Below, one piece after another: positions 9,649 to 18,839 of a stretch of DNA of 64,000 bases. The DNA comes from Candidatus Sulfotelmatobacter sp. (GTDB lineage Bacteria; Acidobacteriota; Terriglobia; Terriglobales; Acidobacteriaceae): assembly GCA_025462865.1 (NCBI GenBank), contig JAOAPI010000026.1:96611-160610 (forward strand), written 5' to 3'. A program made the position numbers and the translations under genes. How positions within the stretch are numbered: position 1 is the stretch's first letter; every line of letters begins with the position of its first letter. The notes below the pieces were generated by a model. The model saw only the letters and a program-made list of their open reading frames with translations, made no database searches and was not told the DNA's origin.

Positions 9649-10767
9649 TTGCACGTCCTGGTCACAGCCGATACCCTGTCTGGCGCATGGACCTATACCC
9701 GCGAACTAGTCACAGGACTGGTTACACGCGGCGTCCGAGTCACTCTGGTCACGTTCGGCGAAATTCCCATGCCGGATCAGACCGCCTGGATGGATCTGCT
9801 CCACGGTCTGGAGTATCGCCCCACTGCTTTCCGCCTCGAATGGATGGATGAGGCTCCGAACGACCTACCTGACTCTTCAGAATTCCTGATGAACCTGGTG
9901 CGGGAAGTGCGCCCTGACCTGCTTCACCTTCACCAGTTTTGCCATGCAACGCTGCCCGTCGATGTGCCACGCGTAATCATGGCTCACGGTGATGTGGTTA
10001 CGTGGAATCAAGCCGTGCAGGGTTGCCCTCCGCGACCCACGCGCTGGCTGAAGTGGTATCGCGATACCGTCATTCGTGGCATTGCGGCCGCCGATGCGCT
10101 GGTTGCGCCGTCAGCCTGCATGCTCGACAGCCTTCTCTCCAATTACGCACGCCCGCGTCATGCCTCTGTTATCTATCCCGGACGCAATCCTATCTTTTTC
10201 AATCCTTACGTCAGCAAAGACGATTCCGTTCTTTGCGTTGGACGGCTGCTTGACGCGGGCAAGCAAGTTCTTCTACTGACCCAACACGTGCAGCCATTCT
10301 CAGTGTGCATCGTGGGCGCCGAGCAAACCGTGCCTTTGCCGCGCATTCCGATTCGTGCCGATGTGAAAGTTTCGACGGAACAGAGTTGCGTAGCCATCCG
10401 CGGGCCGCAGACCGAGGCGCAATTGCGCGCTCTCTATAGCCGAGCAGCGATCTACGCTGCTACGGCGCGCTATGAACCCCTCGGCATGTCTGCACTGGAT
10501 GCCGCTTTCTCCCGCTGCGCCATCGTTGCCAACGACATCCCAAGCTTCCGCGAAGTCTGGGGCGATGCCGCCCTTTACTTCCGCACCAACGACGCCAGCA
10601 GTCTGGCCTCCACCCTTCGCCAACTCGATGCGGACCGGCCATTGCGCCACGCCTACGCCGAACGCGCCTACACCCGCGCTCGCGAGCGCTTCACCACTAA
10701 GCGCATGATCGACGACTATCTGGCGCTTTACCGTAGCCTGATCTCGGCCAACACGCTGGCTGCGTGA
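9649..10767 (+). CDS. GT4-type glycosyltransferase
   Basis: Predicted GT-B fold glycosyltransferase of 372 residues. The N-terminus (MHVLVTADTLSGAWTYTREL) carries the acceptor-domain Rossmann strand, and the C-terminal half has VGRLLDAGKQ and the donor-site motif YEPLGMSALDAAFSRC, which matches the E-x7-E region of GT4 enzymes with the second acid replaced by Asp. The start is a TTG preceded by CGGAGG at 9639-9644; no better ATG exists upstream. There are no membrane segments. No other sugar gene lies nearby, so the acceptor cannot be inferred. Confidence 0.85.
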   Translation: MHVLVTADTLSGAWTYTRELVTGLVTRGVRVTLVTFGEIPMPDQTAWMDLLHGLEYRPTAFRLEWMDEAPNDLPDSSEFLMNLVREVRPDLLHLHQFCHATLPVDVPRVIMAHGDVVTWNQAVQGCPPRPTRWLKWYRDTVIRGIAAADALVAPSACMLDSLLSNYARPRHASVIYPGRNPIFFNPYVSKDDSVLCVGRLLDAGKQVLLLTQHVQPFSVCIVGAEQTVPLPRIPIRADVKVSTEQSCVAIRGPQTEAQLRALYSRAAIYAATARYEPLGMSALDAAFSRCAIVANDIPSFREVWGDAALYFRTNDASSLASTLRQLDADRPLRHAYAERAYTRARERFTTKRMIDDYLALYRSLISANTLAA

Positions 10768-10883
10768 TCATCTGGTTTGGCGTCCGCCCGCTGCCTTTGT
10801 GCTTCCACACCCGCGACACGCGCCCTCACTTAATGGTATCTTTTTGCCTTACTAGAAATCCGTAAGGTTGGAGGAATTAAACT

Positions 10884-11120
10884 ATGGCTCAAGTGAAAAT
10901 AACCGTTCGTCCCAATGGCCCCTTCCGTGTGGAGGCCCCCGAAGGCTCGGTGGAACTCGTCGACGCTAACGGAACTCCCTATGACCTGACCGGCAAGCCC
11001 GCTTTCTCCCTTTGCCGCTGCGGTGGTTCCGTAAACAAGCCCTTTTGCGACGGCACGCACAGCCGTATCGGATTCCAGGGTGCCGAGTTGGCGGTTAAAA
11101 AAGCCGAGGGAGGCGATTAA
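10884..11120 (+). CDS. CDGSH iron-sulfur domain protein
   Basis: A 78-residue protein with the complete CDGSH [2Fe-2S] ligand set: Cys44, Cys46, Cys55 and His59 in SLCRCGGSVNKPFCDGTHS. This is the 3-Cys/1-His site of mitoNEET-type proteins, which act in electron or cluster transfer. There is no membrane anchor. A strong site (TTGGAGG, eight bases ahead) supports the ATG. It lies 123 bp before a flavin oxidoreductase on the same strand, so co-expression is possible though not shown. Confidence 0.93.
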   Translation: MAQVKITVRPNGPFRVEAPEGSVELVDANGTPYDLTGKPAFSLCRCGGSVNKPFCDGTHSRIGFQGAELAVKKAEGGD

Positions 11121-11243
11121 AGGAATTTCTGCAAGGCTATTTGCGCGCACGCTTGCGCAAATAAGACGACCACCCTCTCGACAAATAAGCACACCCTGTC
11201 CGTTGGAGGCCTTCTGAGCGACCGGAACGACCGTGAACTGGGG

Positions 11244-13163
11244 ATGAAACGCAACATCACGCGCCGTGACTTTCTCAACGGCGTGGCTGTTACAGCGGGC
11301 GCGGCGATGATGCCCTGGCAACTGTTCGCCGCTGGCGACCCCGAGAAGGCTGCCGACTACTACCCACCCGCTCTTACCGGATTGCGCGGCAGCCATCCGG
11401 GTTCCTTCGACGCCGCTCACTCTTTGCGCGATGGCACCTTCTGGGACGCAGCCGGCACTCCGCAGGATACCGGTGAGTCCTATGATCTGATCATCGTCGG
11501 TGGCGGTATCAGCGGCCTGTCCGCCGCGCACTTTTATCGCAAGTCGATGGGTGCTGACGCTCGCATTCTCATCCTCGACAACCACGACGACTTTGGCGGA
11601 CACGCCAAGCGCAATGAGTTTCGCGTAGGTAACGCTTTCCGTCTTGGTTACGGTGGAACATTCTCGATCGAAAGCCCCGCGCCTTACAGCAAGGAAGCCC
11701 GTGGGCTGATCGAAGAGTTAGGCATCGATGTGGCGTCCTATCCGAAGTATCACGACGCGAATCTCTATCGTTCGTTGGGATTGCATTCGAAGATCTTTTT
11801 CGATAGGGAAACTTTCGGTGCGGACCGCCTGGTAGTTAGTCCATCTTCGATAAGGGGTGGGGAAGAGGAGTACGTTGCATCTGCGGATCGTGAGGTGTGG
11901 AAACAGTTTCTCGTAGATGCTCCCCTCGCTACCCAGGCCAAGAGCGATCTCGAACGTCTTCGTCACGACTCGAAGGATTATTTCCCCGGCCTGAGTTCCG
12001 CAGAGAAAAAAGCGAAGTTGGCACGCATCAGCTATGCCGCCTTCCTCAAGGATGTTGTCAAAGTTCACGAAGATGTGGTGAAGCTTTACCAGGCACTGCC
12101 GCAAGGCCTGTTCGGTCTGGGAATCGATGCGGTCTCGGCTCAGGATGCCTGGGGTCTCGATCTCCCCGGCTTCGAAGGGATGAAGCTTGATCCCACGCCA
12201 GGCAAAGGAATGAATCGCGACACGATTCCTAACGCCGAGGCGGAAAAGTATTTCTTTCACTTTCCCGATGGGAACGCGAGCATTGCTCGTCTGCTGGTTC
12301 GCAGCCTGAATCCCGAGGTGCTGCCTGGAAATTCTACGGCGGACATTATCATGTCTAAGGCTAACTACTCCAAACTGGACACGTCCGCCTCGCCCGTCAG
12401 AATTCGCTTGAACAGCACCGCCGTGCGGGTGAAGCATTCAGGCGACGCCGCAACTGCGAAAGAAGTTGAAGTGGCCTACGCGCGTGCGGGCAAGGTGTAT
12501 ACGGCAAAGGCAAAGAACTGCATTCTGGCGTGCTGGCATGTGGTAATTCCTTACATTTGCGAAGAGCTGCCCCAGGAGCAGAAACGCGCGCTCGCTTCCG
12601 CGCAGAAAGTTCCTTTGCTTTACACGAACGTGGCGCTGCGCAACTGGACTTCATTTCAGAAGTTGAACACGAATGCTGTGTATGCTCCGGGCTGTTATCA
12701 CACGCGCATGGCTCTCGACTTGCCCGTGAGTATAGGTGGGTACGAATGCGCCCACAAGCCGGAAGAACCGATCGTGGTCCACATGATGAAGACTCCGTGC
12801 AAACCCGGCAAACCATCACGGGAGCAGCATTCTCTGGGCCGCATTGAACTGTTCAATACCACATTTGAAACTATGGAGCGCAAAATTCGCGAGCAACTGG
12901 CGCGAACGCTCGGGTCAGGAGGGTTTGATCCTGCGCGCGACATCGCTGCGATCACCGTGAATCGCTGGCCCCACGGTTACGCCTACGAATACAACTCGCT
13001 GTTCGACTCGTTCTGGCTGGAGGGCGGCGAAACTCCCTGCGAGGTTGCGCGGAAAACCTTCGGGCGAATCGCCATCGCGAATGCGGATGCGGGGGCCTAT
13101 GCCTATACAGACGAGGCGATCAATCAGGCGTGGCGGGCGGTGGGGGACATCGCTAAGAGCTAG
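11244..13163 (+). CDS. Tat-exported FAD/NAD(P)-binding oxidoreductase (spermidine-dehydrogenase-like)
   Basis: A 639-residue flavoprotein. The N-terminus has a twin-arginine signal (NITRRDFLNGVAV, then AGAAMMPWQLFA), so it is probably exported folded with cofactor. The dinucleotide-binding motif LIIVGGGISGLSAA (about 85) and a following DNHDDFGGHAKRNEF segment fit the amine-oxidase/spermidine dehydrogenase-like family. The substrate cannot be fixed; amine or polyamine oxidation is a family-level guess. The gene ends by overlapping the convergent rhomboid gene by 4 bp. The CDGSH protein immediately upstream could be a redox neighbour. Confidence 0.82.
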   Translation: MKRNITRRDFLNGVAVTAGAAMMPWQLFAAGDPEKAADYYPPALTGLRGSHPGSFDAAHSLRDGTFWDAAGTPQDTGESYDLIIVGGGISGLSAAHFYRKSMGADARILILDNHDDFGGHAKRNEFRVGNAFRLGYGGTFSIESPAPYSKEARGLIEELGIDVASYPKYHDANLYRSLGLHSKIFFDRETFGADRLVVSPSSIRGGEEEYVASADREVWKQFLVDAPLATQAKSDLERLRHDSKDYFPGLSSAEKKAKLARISYAAFLKDVVKVHEDVVKLYQALPQGLFGLGIDAVSAQDAWGLDLPGFEGMKLDPTPGKGMNRDTIPNAEAEKYFFHFPDGNASIARLLVRSLNPEVLPGNSTADIIMSKANYSKLDTSASPVRIRLNSTAVRVKHSGDAATAKEVEVAYARAGKVYTAKAKNCILACWHVVIPYICEELPQEQKRALASAQKVPLLYTNVALRNWTSFQKLNTNAVYAPGCYHTRMALDLPVSIGGYECAHKPEEPIVVHMMKTPCKPGKPSREQHSLGRIELFNTTFETMERKIREQLARTLGSGGFDPARDIAAITVNRWPHGYAYEYNSLFDSFWLEGGETPCEVARKTFGRIAIANADAGAYAYTDEAINQAWRAVGDIAKS

Positions 13164-14092
13164 CCTTCCGTCGTCACTACACTAGCTCGTATTGCCCAAG
13201 TTCCTGATTCCTCAAGCTGGTGGCTTCTAGCGACAGGTGCTCTCCCGATTCGAAACGGTAACCCGTAATGATGTGCTAAGGCGCTCGCTCCACCCGCGAG
13301 AGCCAGAAACATAGCCATAAAGATGACGAAGCGCCGCGCGGCGTGTTCTTGCCGCGGAGCGAAGAGCGCGATGAGCGTGCCGAGAATCAATCCAGCAATA
13401 AGTCCACCCACGTGCGCGGCATTATCGGTGACTCTGGACGCGGCTCCGAAAATGAGGTTGAAGCCGACGAATACTATCAAGCTTCGCATCGTACCGGAGA
13501 GGGCCTCCCGCGGCAGGGAAAATTCGCCGAACTTAAAGGCGGCGATGAGCGCTCCAGCCAGTCCGAAGATAGCTCCAGAGGCTCCGACGCTCAGGCTGTG
13601 GGCGTTCCAGGTGATGCTGGCGAGGCTGGCTCCCACGCCGCAGAGGAGATAGATCGCGCCGAAGGTCCAGCGGCCGTAGAGCGATTCGCTGAGCGCGCCG
13701 AGATCCCAGAGACACCACATATTAAATGCGATGTGAAGCAGGCCGCCATGAACAAAAACGCAAGTCAGCAGCCGCCACCATTCGCCTGAGAGCGTATAGG
13801 CTCCGGCGTTGGCGCCCCATTGCACGAGTTCCATCCCGGTGAACCCCTGCAACGGGCTGCCCGAAGCGAGCACCATGCCCAGAAATACCGCGACGTTGAT
13901 GCCGAAGATTATCTGAGTAAGACCGATATTCGTCGTGTTGCCGCGGACCCAGGGTGTGCGCATGACCGGTTGCCGCGCGTCTTCAACTACTTCGCCGCGT
14001 TGCGAGGCTTCGTGCTGCAGACACCACTGGCAGACCTTCCTGCCGAAGGAAAAACCAGGAAGCTGACGTCCGCATCGAATGCAATTTGCCAT
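13160..14092 (-). CDS. Rhomboid-family intramembrane serine protease with N-terminal zinc ribbon
   Basis: A 310-residue polytopic membrane protein. The catalytic dyad is intact: Ser172 in VGASGAIFGLAG and His227 in DNAAHVGGL; the family HxxxN element appears as LLHIAFNMW. The N-terminal 25 residues form a four-cysteine ribbon (Cys4, Cys7, Cys21, Cys24), a common accessory domain of bacterial rhomboids. Six or more hydrophobic helices follow. The stop overlaps that of the convergent oxidoreductase by 4 bp. Substrates are unknown. Confidence 0.93.
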   Translation of the reverse strand: MANCIRCGRQLPGFSFGRKVCQWCLQHEASQRGEVVEDARQPVMRTPWVRGNTTNIGLTQIIFGINVAVFLGMVLASGSPLQGFTGMELVQWGANAGAYTLSGEWWRLLTCVFVHGGLLHIAFNMWCLWDLGALSESLYGRWTFGAIYLLCGVGASLASITWNAHSLSVGASGAIFGLAGALIAAFKFGEFSLPREALSGTMRSLIVFVGFNLIFGAASRVTDNAAHVGGLIAGLILGTLIALFAPRQEHAARRFVIFMAMFLALAGGASALAHHYGLPFRIGRAPVARSHQLEESGTWAIRASVVTTEG

Positions 14093-14205
14093 GGCTGCTC
14101 AATAAAAGAGTATCAGCAGTTTGGCATATGGAGCGAGAGGCGAGAACAAGAGCGCCGCGAACAGTTCGGCGAAGGAGGAACCGCAGCATCTTCCGCCAGA
14201 ATGGT

Positions 14206-14787
14206 TTAGAGGCTTCGTGTCAGCGAATCCAGTTCCTCCGGCGCTAACTCGACGAACGCTGCGGCGGCCGCAACTTTTAACGCACTATATGTTTGAAGAC
14301 CGTCAATGTCGCAGGCCATCCGCAAATGTGGCAGAACCGCCTTCGACGTCAGTATCTCCGAGCGAAGCAGCAGCCAAAGGCGAAGCTTGAACCTGGTAAG
14401 CAGGGCATAGAGGCGGACCTCGACCGCCTTTTCCTGCATTGCGCAAGCCAGACTCACGCGGCGCGGATCCTGACTGTTCTTTTCCGCGTCGGCATATGCC
14501 ACCAGGACCGTGGCATTATGAGCCATGCGGCGGGTAAGCTCGAGGTACAAGCGCATACGCTTGCGTTGGGTTTCGCGAAACTGCGGCGGACGCAGCTTCC
14601 ATCGAAATTCAAACTCTGCAGCGGGATCGAGAAGCGACTCGGCGAGCGAAATATCCACCGGGTAGAGGAAGGGAATGACATCGTCTACATCGCGTCTGGG
14701 AAAGCGATGCCAGGCGCAGCGTAACATGTAAATGCACGAGACTGCGCCCCACGCAACAATCAGCCAGGTAAGAATGATAGAGAACAT
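14206..14787 (-). CDS. Hypothetical membrane-anchored protein
   Basis: A 193-residue protein of unrecognised family. One N-terminal membrane helix (IILTWLIVAWGAVSCIYML) is followed by a soluble, helix-rich, Arg-rich region (RETQRKRMRLYLELTRRMAH). Its start lies 3 bp after the stop of the next upstream membrane-protein gene, so the two are almost certainly co-transcribed and probably translationally coupled. No catalytic motif is visible. Confidence 0.7.
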   Translation of the reverse strand: MFSIILTWLIVAWGAVSCIYMLRCAWHRFPRRDVDDVIPFLYPVDISLAESLLDPAAEFEFRWKLRPPQFRETQRKRMRLYLELTRRMAHNATVLVAYADAEKNSQDPRRVSLACAMQEKAVEVRLYALLTRFKLRLWLLLRSEILTSKAVLPHLRMACDIDGLQTYSALKVAAAAAFVELAPEELDSLTRSL

Positions 14788-14790
14788 AAC

Positions 14791-15516
14791 CTAGCGCATT
14801 CTCCGTAACGCGTCCTTATACTGCTTCAAAACACCGGGGGAAGGGGCCGATAGCTCGCGACTTGAGGTCGAAATCTTTTCTGGCACGCTGAAAAACCAAA
14901 TCCAGATCAACACCGCCACAGAGTATGCCACAAGTGAAGTCCAGCCCCATGACAATTTGAATCTTGTTCCAAAATCCGAAAACTTGATCGTCGTCAGTAG
15001 CATAACGGTCGCATAAAGCCCAAAACCCGTGGCTATGCCAAACGGATACTGCCGCCAACGTAGACCCACGATTGGGACGAGCGTCACCAATCCAGCGAAC
15101 ACGAAGACTTGCACGAACCTAACGGCAATTTCACCGATGACAATATAGAACTCGATGCCGCCAAGGCGCGAGGGGATGACGTTCGCCCTGGCAAGACTCA
15201 TGCCTACGCCCGCAACAAGGAAAGCCGGAAAGATAAGGCGAGCCCACCACGCGCGGGTCAGGTTCCCTAGAACAGAGCGAAGTACTTCATACATCACAAG
15301 GATTCCAAGGAGATCGTAGCCAGCTTCGGTGATCCAATAGGTTGCGAAATAGGGGCGTGGATAGTTAAGGGCCACAAACCGCGCCACATCAGCGGCAACG
15401 GCAAAGGCCACGTAGGAGAAAAAACAAGGGCATGCTTCGTAAGCGCGCTTCCGAATCAGCAACCATAGCAGAGACGCCAGAAGCCCAAGCGGAATGAACC
15501 ACACGAGTAGCTTCAT
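14791..15516 (-). CDS. Hypothetical polytopic membrane protein
   Basis: A 241-residue protein with about six to seven hydrophobic helices, beginning with LVWFIPLGLLASLLWLLIRKR and ending near residue 215 with a short polar tail. No family motif is recognised. It follows a small secreted-peptide gene and a hairpin, and precedes the hypothetical anchored protein by 3 bp. The arrangement suggests a conserved unit of unknown role, possibly an integral-membrane sensor with partners. Confidence 0.75.
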   Translation of the reverse strand: MKLLVWFIPLGLLASLLWLLIRKRAYEACPCFFSYVAFAVAADVARFVALNYPRPYFATYWITEAGYDLLGILVMYEVLRSVLGNLTRAWWARLIFPAFLVAGVGMSLARANVIPSRLGGIEFYIVIGEIAVRFVQVFVFAGLVTLVPIVGLRWRQYPFGIATGFGLYATVMLLTTIKFSDFGTRFKLSWGWTSLVAYSVAVLIWIWFFSVPEKISTSSRELSAPSPGVLKQYKDALRRMR

Positions 15517-15521
15517 ATAGC

Positions 15522-15551
15522 CGGGAGCAGCTTACCTGATCTGCTCCCGGT
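15522..15551 (-). terminator. Perfect 10-bp hairpin between two genes of one unit
   Basis: CCGGGAGCAG and CTGCTCCCGG form perfect inverted arms around a ~10-nt loop. It sits between the small secreted-peptide gene and the start of the polytopic membrane gene, ending a few bases before that ATG. There is no T-run, so an attenuator or mRNA-stability element is as likely as a terminator. Confidence 0.6.
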
Positions 15552-15569
15552 TTCCGAGAGTAATCTGTT

Positions 15570-15749
15570 TTAGGCCCCAATTCTCCCGTGGGCAAGCTTA
15601 ATCGCCGTCCCGATAGGCTGCGGGTTAGACGTGTCAGCTACAGCTGGTTTCGTAGTTGTGGACTTCTTAGGCGGCGGGCCGGACCCGTCGGCCAAAGCTA
15701 CTGAAGCGAACGACACGAGCAACAATGCAACTCCGAGGATTCGTTTCAT
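15570..15749 (-). CDS. Small secreted peptide, unknown function
   Basis: A 59-residue product with a clear signal peptide (MKRILGVALLLVSFASVALA) and a short Pro/Lys/Thr-rich mature part (PPPKKSTTTKPAV). The ATG at 15749 has AAGGAGAAT upstream and fits the signal peptide; a longer frame back to 15815 adds poor sequence. It is first in a minus-strand unit with two membrane proteins. No known family is recognised. Confidence 0.7.
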   Translation of the reverse strand: MKRILGVALLLVSFASVALADGSGPPPKKSTTTKPAVADTSNPQPIGTAIKLAHGRIGA

Positions 15750-15888
15750 TGTGATTCTCCTTGTTAATTGATATATGGGGAGTGCCCCAGGCAAACAGTT
15801 TAGTCGCGGACGCAAGTAATGCGGATTTCCGGCGGTGGGAAGGGATAAGTCCGCGACAGCGTAGGACTTGAATGCCTTTGCGACACTC

Positions 15889-17127
15889 TTAGTGGATCGT
15901 CTTGGTCTTGCGCGACATGTAATCCATCAGCAGGTACTGCCCGAGCGTGTAAGGGGTGGTGAAGTAGGCTTTGCCGCGGCACATCTCGGTGACCTTCTGG
16001 ACGAACTGCACGAGGCCATAATCCGATGCAAGCATAAAAGTGTTGATGAGGACGCCGGCGCGCTTGCACTTTGACACTTCTTCGAGGGTCTGGCTGACGA
16101 CGAGGGGATCGAGGCCGAAGGCGTTTTTGTAGATGCGTCCGTCTTCGAGGGTGAGCGCGGAGGGCTTGCCATCGGTGATCATGACAATCTGTTTCATGTC
16201 TTTTCGCTGCCGCTGCAGAATCCGCTGGGCCATACGCAGACCTTCGCGCGTGTTGGTGTAGTAAGGACCAACCTTGACCCGGGCGAGCTGCGAAAGCGGA
16301 ACTTCTTCAGCCGAGTCATGGAACAGTACAAGCGAAAGCGAGTCGCCGGGATACTGCGTCCGGATCAGATGCGACAGCGCCATGGCAACTTTTTTCGCGG
16401 GAGTAAAGCGGTCTTCGCCGTAGAGAATCATGGAATGCGAGCAATCAAGCATGAGCACCGTCGCACAAGACGATTGGTACTCGCACTGGTGGACCTGCAG
16501 GTCGGAGTATTCGATGTTGAGTGGCAGGCTGAGGCCCTCGCGCTGGATGGCGCTAGACAGGGTCGCGGTAATGTCGAGGTTAAGTGTGTCGCCGAACTCG
16601 TAGGTTCGGGATGCGCCGCTGGCTTCAATTCCGGTGGCCAGGTCGCGTGTGTCGTGGCGTCCGAAGCTGGATTTGCCAAGCGAGCCCAGCAGGTTGCGCA
16701 GGGACTTGAATCCAAGGAAGTCGAGGCTCTTGTCGGTGATTTCGAACTTGGCGTTCTGCTGGTTTTCGCCAGTCTGTCCGCCTACGCTCGATGGGCGGGA
16801 AGGATCGTGAGGCTCATCGATGGAGATGTAATCCTCCTGCTGCATGCGCTCGATCAGCTTTTCGATGAGTTCATCAAGTTTGCCGTCCGCCGCCATCTGC
16901 TGAAGACGCTCGCGCATCTCCTCATCGAACTGGTCGCCTTCCATTAGCGCCTGTTCGATGGCGCGACGAAGGTTATCGAGCGTTTGTTCGCCCTCAGGCA
17001 TCTCGAACCACATGTCGCTCTGGAATCCGCTCTGCAGCAGGTAGTTAGAGAGCGCTCCGAGCAGGTCCTCCATGCTCATCTCGCCCGCGGGATCGGGCAC
17101 GTATTTGGAGTAGCGGATGCGTTTCAT
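15889..17127 (-). CDS. VWA-domain protein paired with MoxR-like ATPase
   Basis: A 412-residue soluble protein. The C-terminal half is a von Willebrand A domain with a MIDAS motif DCSHS (Asp about residue 228) and a downstream Asp in [11 protein letters not shown], so metal binding should be intact. The N-terminal ~200 residues are helical and acidic (MREERLQQMA-like segments, [12 protein letters not shown]). It follows the AAA+ ATPase gene by 89 bp on the same strand, matching the AAA plus VWA pairs related to Mg-chelatase and MoxR systems that act as metal-insertion or complex-remodelling chaperones. Client proteins are not identifiable. Confidence 0.85.
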   Translation of the reverse strand: MKRIRYSKYVPDPAGEMSMEDLLGALSNYLLQSGFQSDMWFEMPEGEQTLDNLRRAIEQALMEGDQFDEEMRERLQQMAADGKLDELIEKLIERMQQEDYISIDEPHDPSRPSSVGGQTGENQQNAKFEITDKSLDFLGFKSLRNLLGSLGKSSFGRHDTRDLATGIEASGASRTYEFGDTLNLDITATLSSAIQREGLSLPLNIEYSDLQVHQCEYQSSCATVLMLDCSHSMILYGEDRFTPAKKVAMALSHLIRTQYPGDSLSLVLFHDSAEEVPLSQLARVKVGPYYTNTREGLRMAQRILQRQRKDMKQIVMITDGKPSALTLEDGRIYKNAFGLDPLVVSQTLEEVSKCKRAGVLINTFMLASDYGLVQFVQKVTEMCRGKAYFTTPYTLGQYLLMDYMSRKTKTIH

Positions 17128-17144
17128 AAGCAGTGGCCAGGGGT

Positions 17145-17203
17145 CAGTGGTTAGTGGTCAGTAGAACAACCCGTATCAGGCCTTTTCTGACCACTGACCA
17201 CTG
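17145..17203. repeat. Long hairpin built from GGTCAGTGG-type units
   Basis: Between the ATPase and VWA genes, arms at 17145-17161 and 17187-17203 pair over 17 bp with one G-T wobble around a 25-nt loop. The sequence is made of repeated CAGTGGTCAGT units in both orientations. This resembles dispersed intergenic palindromes and could act as an mRNA processing or stability signal within the operon. Confidence 0.7.
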
Positions 17204-17216
17204 GTCACTGACCACT

Positions 17217-18716
17217 TTAGTTGAATTGCCTTCTTTGCCGGTACGGCGGTTCTTCTTTGTCGAAACTCTTCTCGCGCACCGGCTCGGGCTTCTTCTCTCC
17301 GGCCTTAAAGATGCGCTCTTCGTTGCGGCCGATGCGTTTGTGCGCGTACAGGCCTTCGAGGATGAATTCCGCCGCCGACACCTGCTGCTCCGGGCTTTCC
17401 TTCTGCGAAATTCCAAGCGGACCGAGCTTATCAATGAGCCCCTGAATCTCTTTCAAGTTTTCGAGAGCTTCGCCAGCAGAAACAGAGTCCGACAATTGAA
17501 TCTCGCCGCCCAAATCGAACCACTGGACGATTTGTTGCACGTTCGCCCCGGTGAAGTACTCGTCATACGTTTTCGCAATGGCGGCGCGAATGAGTTCGCG
17601 GCCCACGAAGTCAGCGCCCTTCATCTCACCTTCGTATTCGAGTTCAAGTTTCCCGGTGATGGCGGGCAGGGCGGCATAGACGTCGCTGACGCGAGGGACA
17701 ACGAGTTTTTCATCGTTGCGCAGAGCGCGGCGCTCGGCGTTCGAAATCACATTCTCCATCGCGGAGATCGGCAGGCGCTGGCTCACGCCAGATCGTTTAT
17801 CGATTTTCTTGTCTTCGCGCGCCGCGAAGGCAATGCGTTCAATCACCTTCTGAATGTACGTAGGCAGGTGCATCGCATGCCCGTTGCGGCTGGTCCAGGC
17901 TTCCTGCGCGGTGATCGCAATGCCTTCATCCACTGTCGCCGGATAGTGTGTGCGAATCTCGGAGCCGATGCGGTCCTTGAGCGGCGTGATGATTTTTCCG
18001 CGAGCTGTGTAGTCTTCGGGGTTCGCGCTGAAGACAATGGCGACGTCGAGGGGAAGACGTATGGGATATCCCTTAATTTGTACGTCGCCTTCCTGCATGA
18101 TGTTAAAAAGTCCGACCTGAATCTTGCCTGCGAGATCAGGCAGTTCATTGATCGCGAAGATGCCGCGATTGGCGCGAGGAAGCAGTCCGTAATGAACGGT
18201 GAATTCGCTCGACAGTTCGTGGCCGCCACGTGCAGCCTTGATGGGATCAATGTCGCCAATCAGATCGGCGATGGTTACGTCTGGAGTAGCAAGTTTTTCC
18301 ACGTAGCGGTCGTCCGGCGTGAGATAGGAGATGGGCGTAGCATCCCCGAGGCGCGTGACTTCTTCGCGGCAACGCCGGCAGATGGGAGCGTAAGGAGTGT
18401 CATGAATTTCGCATCCAGCAAGATACGGCATGTGAGGATCGAGTAATGTCGTAAGCGCCCGCAGAATGCGGCTTTTGGCCTGACCGCGCAACCCCAGCAA
18501 AATAAAATTGTGGCGCGAAAGGATGGCGTTTACGATTTGGGGAACGACGGTGTCGTCGTAACCGACGATGCCGGGAAAAATACTGCTGTCATCGTCGCGC
18601 TGACGCAGACGCGCAATCAGGTTGTCGCGGAGTTCGTCTTTCACGCGGCGAGTGCGCAGACGTTCTTCGGAAAAAGCACTGCGGCGCAATTCGCCTAGTG
18701 TGCGCGGAAGACTCAT
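17217..18716 (-). CDS. MoxR/ChlI-like AAA+ ATPase
   Basis: A 499-residue AAA+ protein resembling the ChlI/MoxR clade. The P-loop is variant, ILLGLRGQAKSRI (Lys about residue 81), where Mg-chelatase ATPases have GxxGTGKS. The Walker B-like segment is NRGIFAINELPDL, and a four-residue spaced Cys set lies after the P-loop (LAGCEIHDTPYAPICRRC), possibly zinc-binding. Family partners are VWA proteins, and one is encoded immediately downstream. It probably remodels or activates an unknown client complex. The start ATG is followed by an Arg-rich helix. Confidence 0.85.
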   Translation of the reverse strand: MSLPRTLGELRRSAFSEERLRTRRVKDELRDNLIARLRQRDDDSSIFPGIVGYDDTVVPQIVNAILSRHNFILLGLRGQAKSRILRALTTLLDPHMPYLAGCEIHDTPYAPICRRCREEVTRLGDATPISYLTPDDRYVEKLATPDVTIADLIGDIDPIKAARGGHELSSEFTVHYGLLPRANRGIFAINELPDLAGKIQVGLFNIMQEGDVQIKGYPIRLPLDVAIVFSANPEDYTARGKIITPLKDRIGSEIRTHYPATVDEGIAITAQEAWTSRNGHAMHLPTYIQKVIERIAFAAREDKKIDKRSGVSQRLPISAMENVISNAERRALRNDEKLVVPRVSDVYAALPAITGKLELEYEGEMKGADFVGRELIRAAIAKTYDEYFTGANVQQIVQWFDLGGEIQLSDSVSAGEALENLKEIQGLIDKLGPLGISQKESPEQQVSAAEFILEGLYAHKRIGRNEERIFKAGEKKPEPVREKSFDKEEPPYRQRRQFN

Positions 18717-18839
18717 GAGAACCCCCAGAGAAAATACTTTCTAGGATTATACGCGGTAAGATTGGGCTTCGCGCTTCGGTGGCCCGACTTCTGCAGAATC
18801 TCTCGATGCGAACGTATCGCCGAAAGCCGGTGCCACGCG

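Noticed and set aside
17133..18446. 437-codon plus-strand frame opposite the MoxR-like gene
   Set aside because: Antisense shadow of the MoxR-like ATPase, which has clear AAA motifs on the minus strand.
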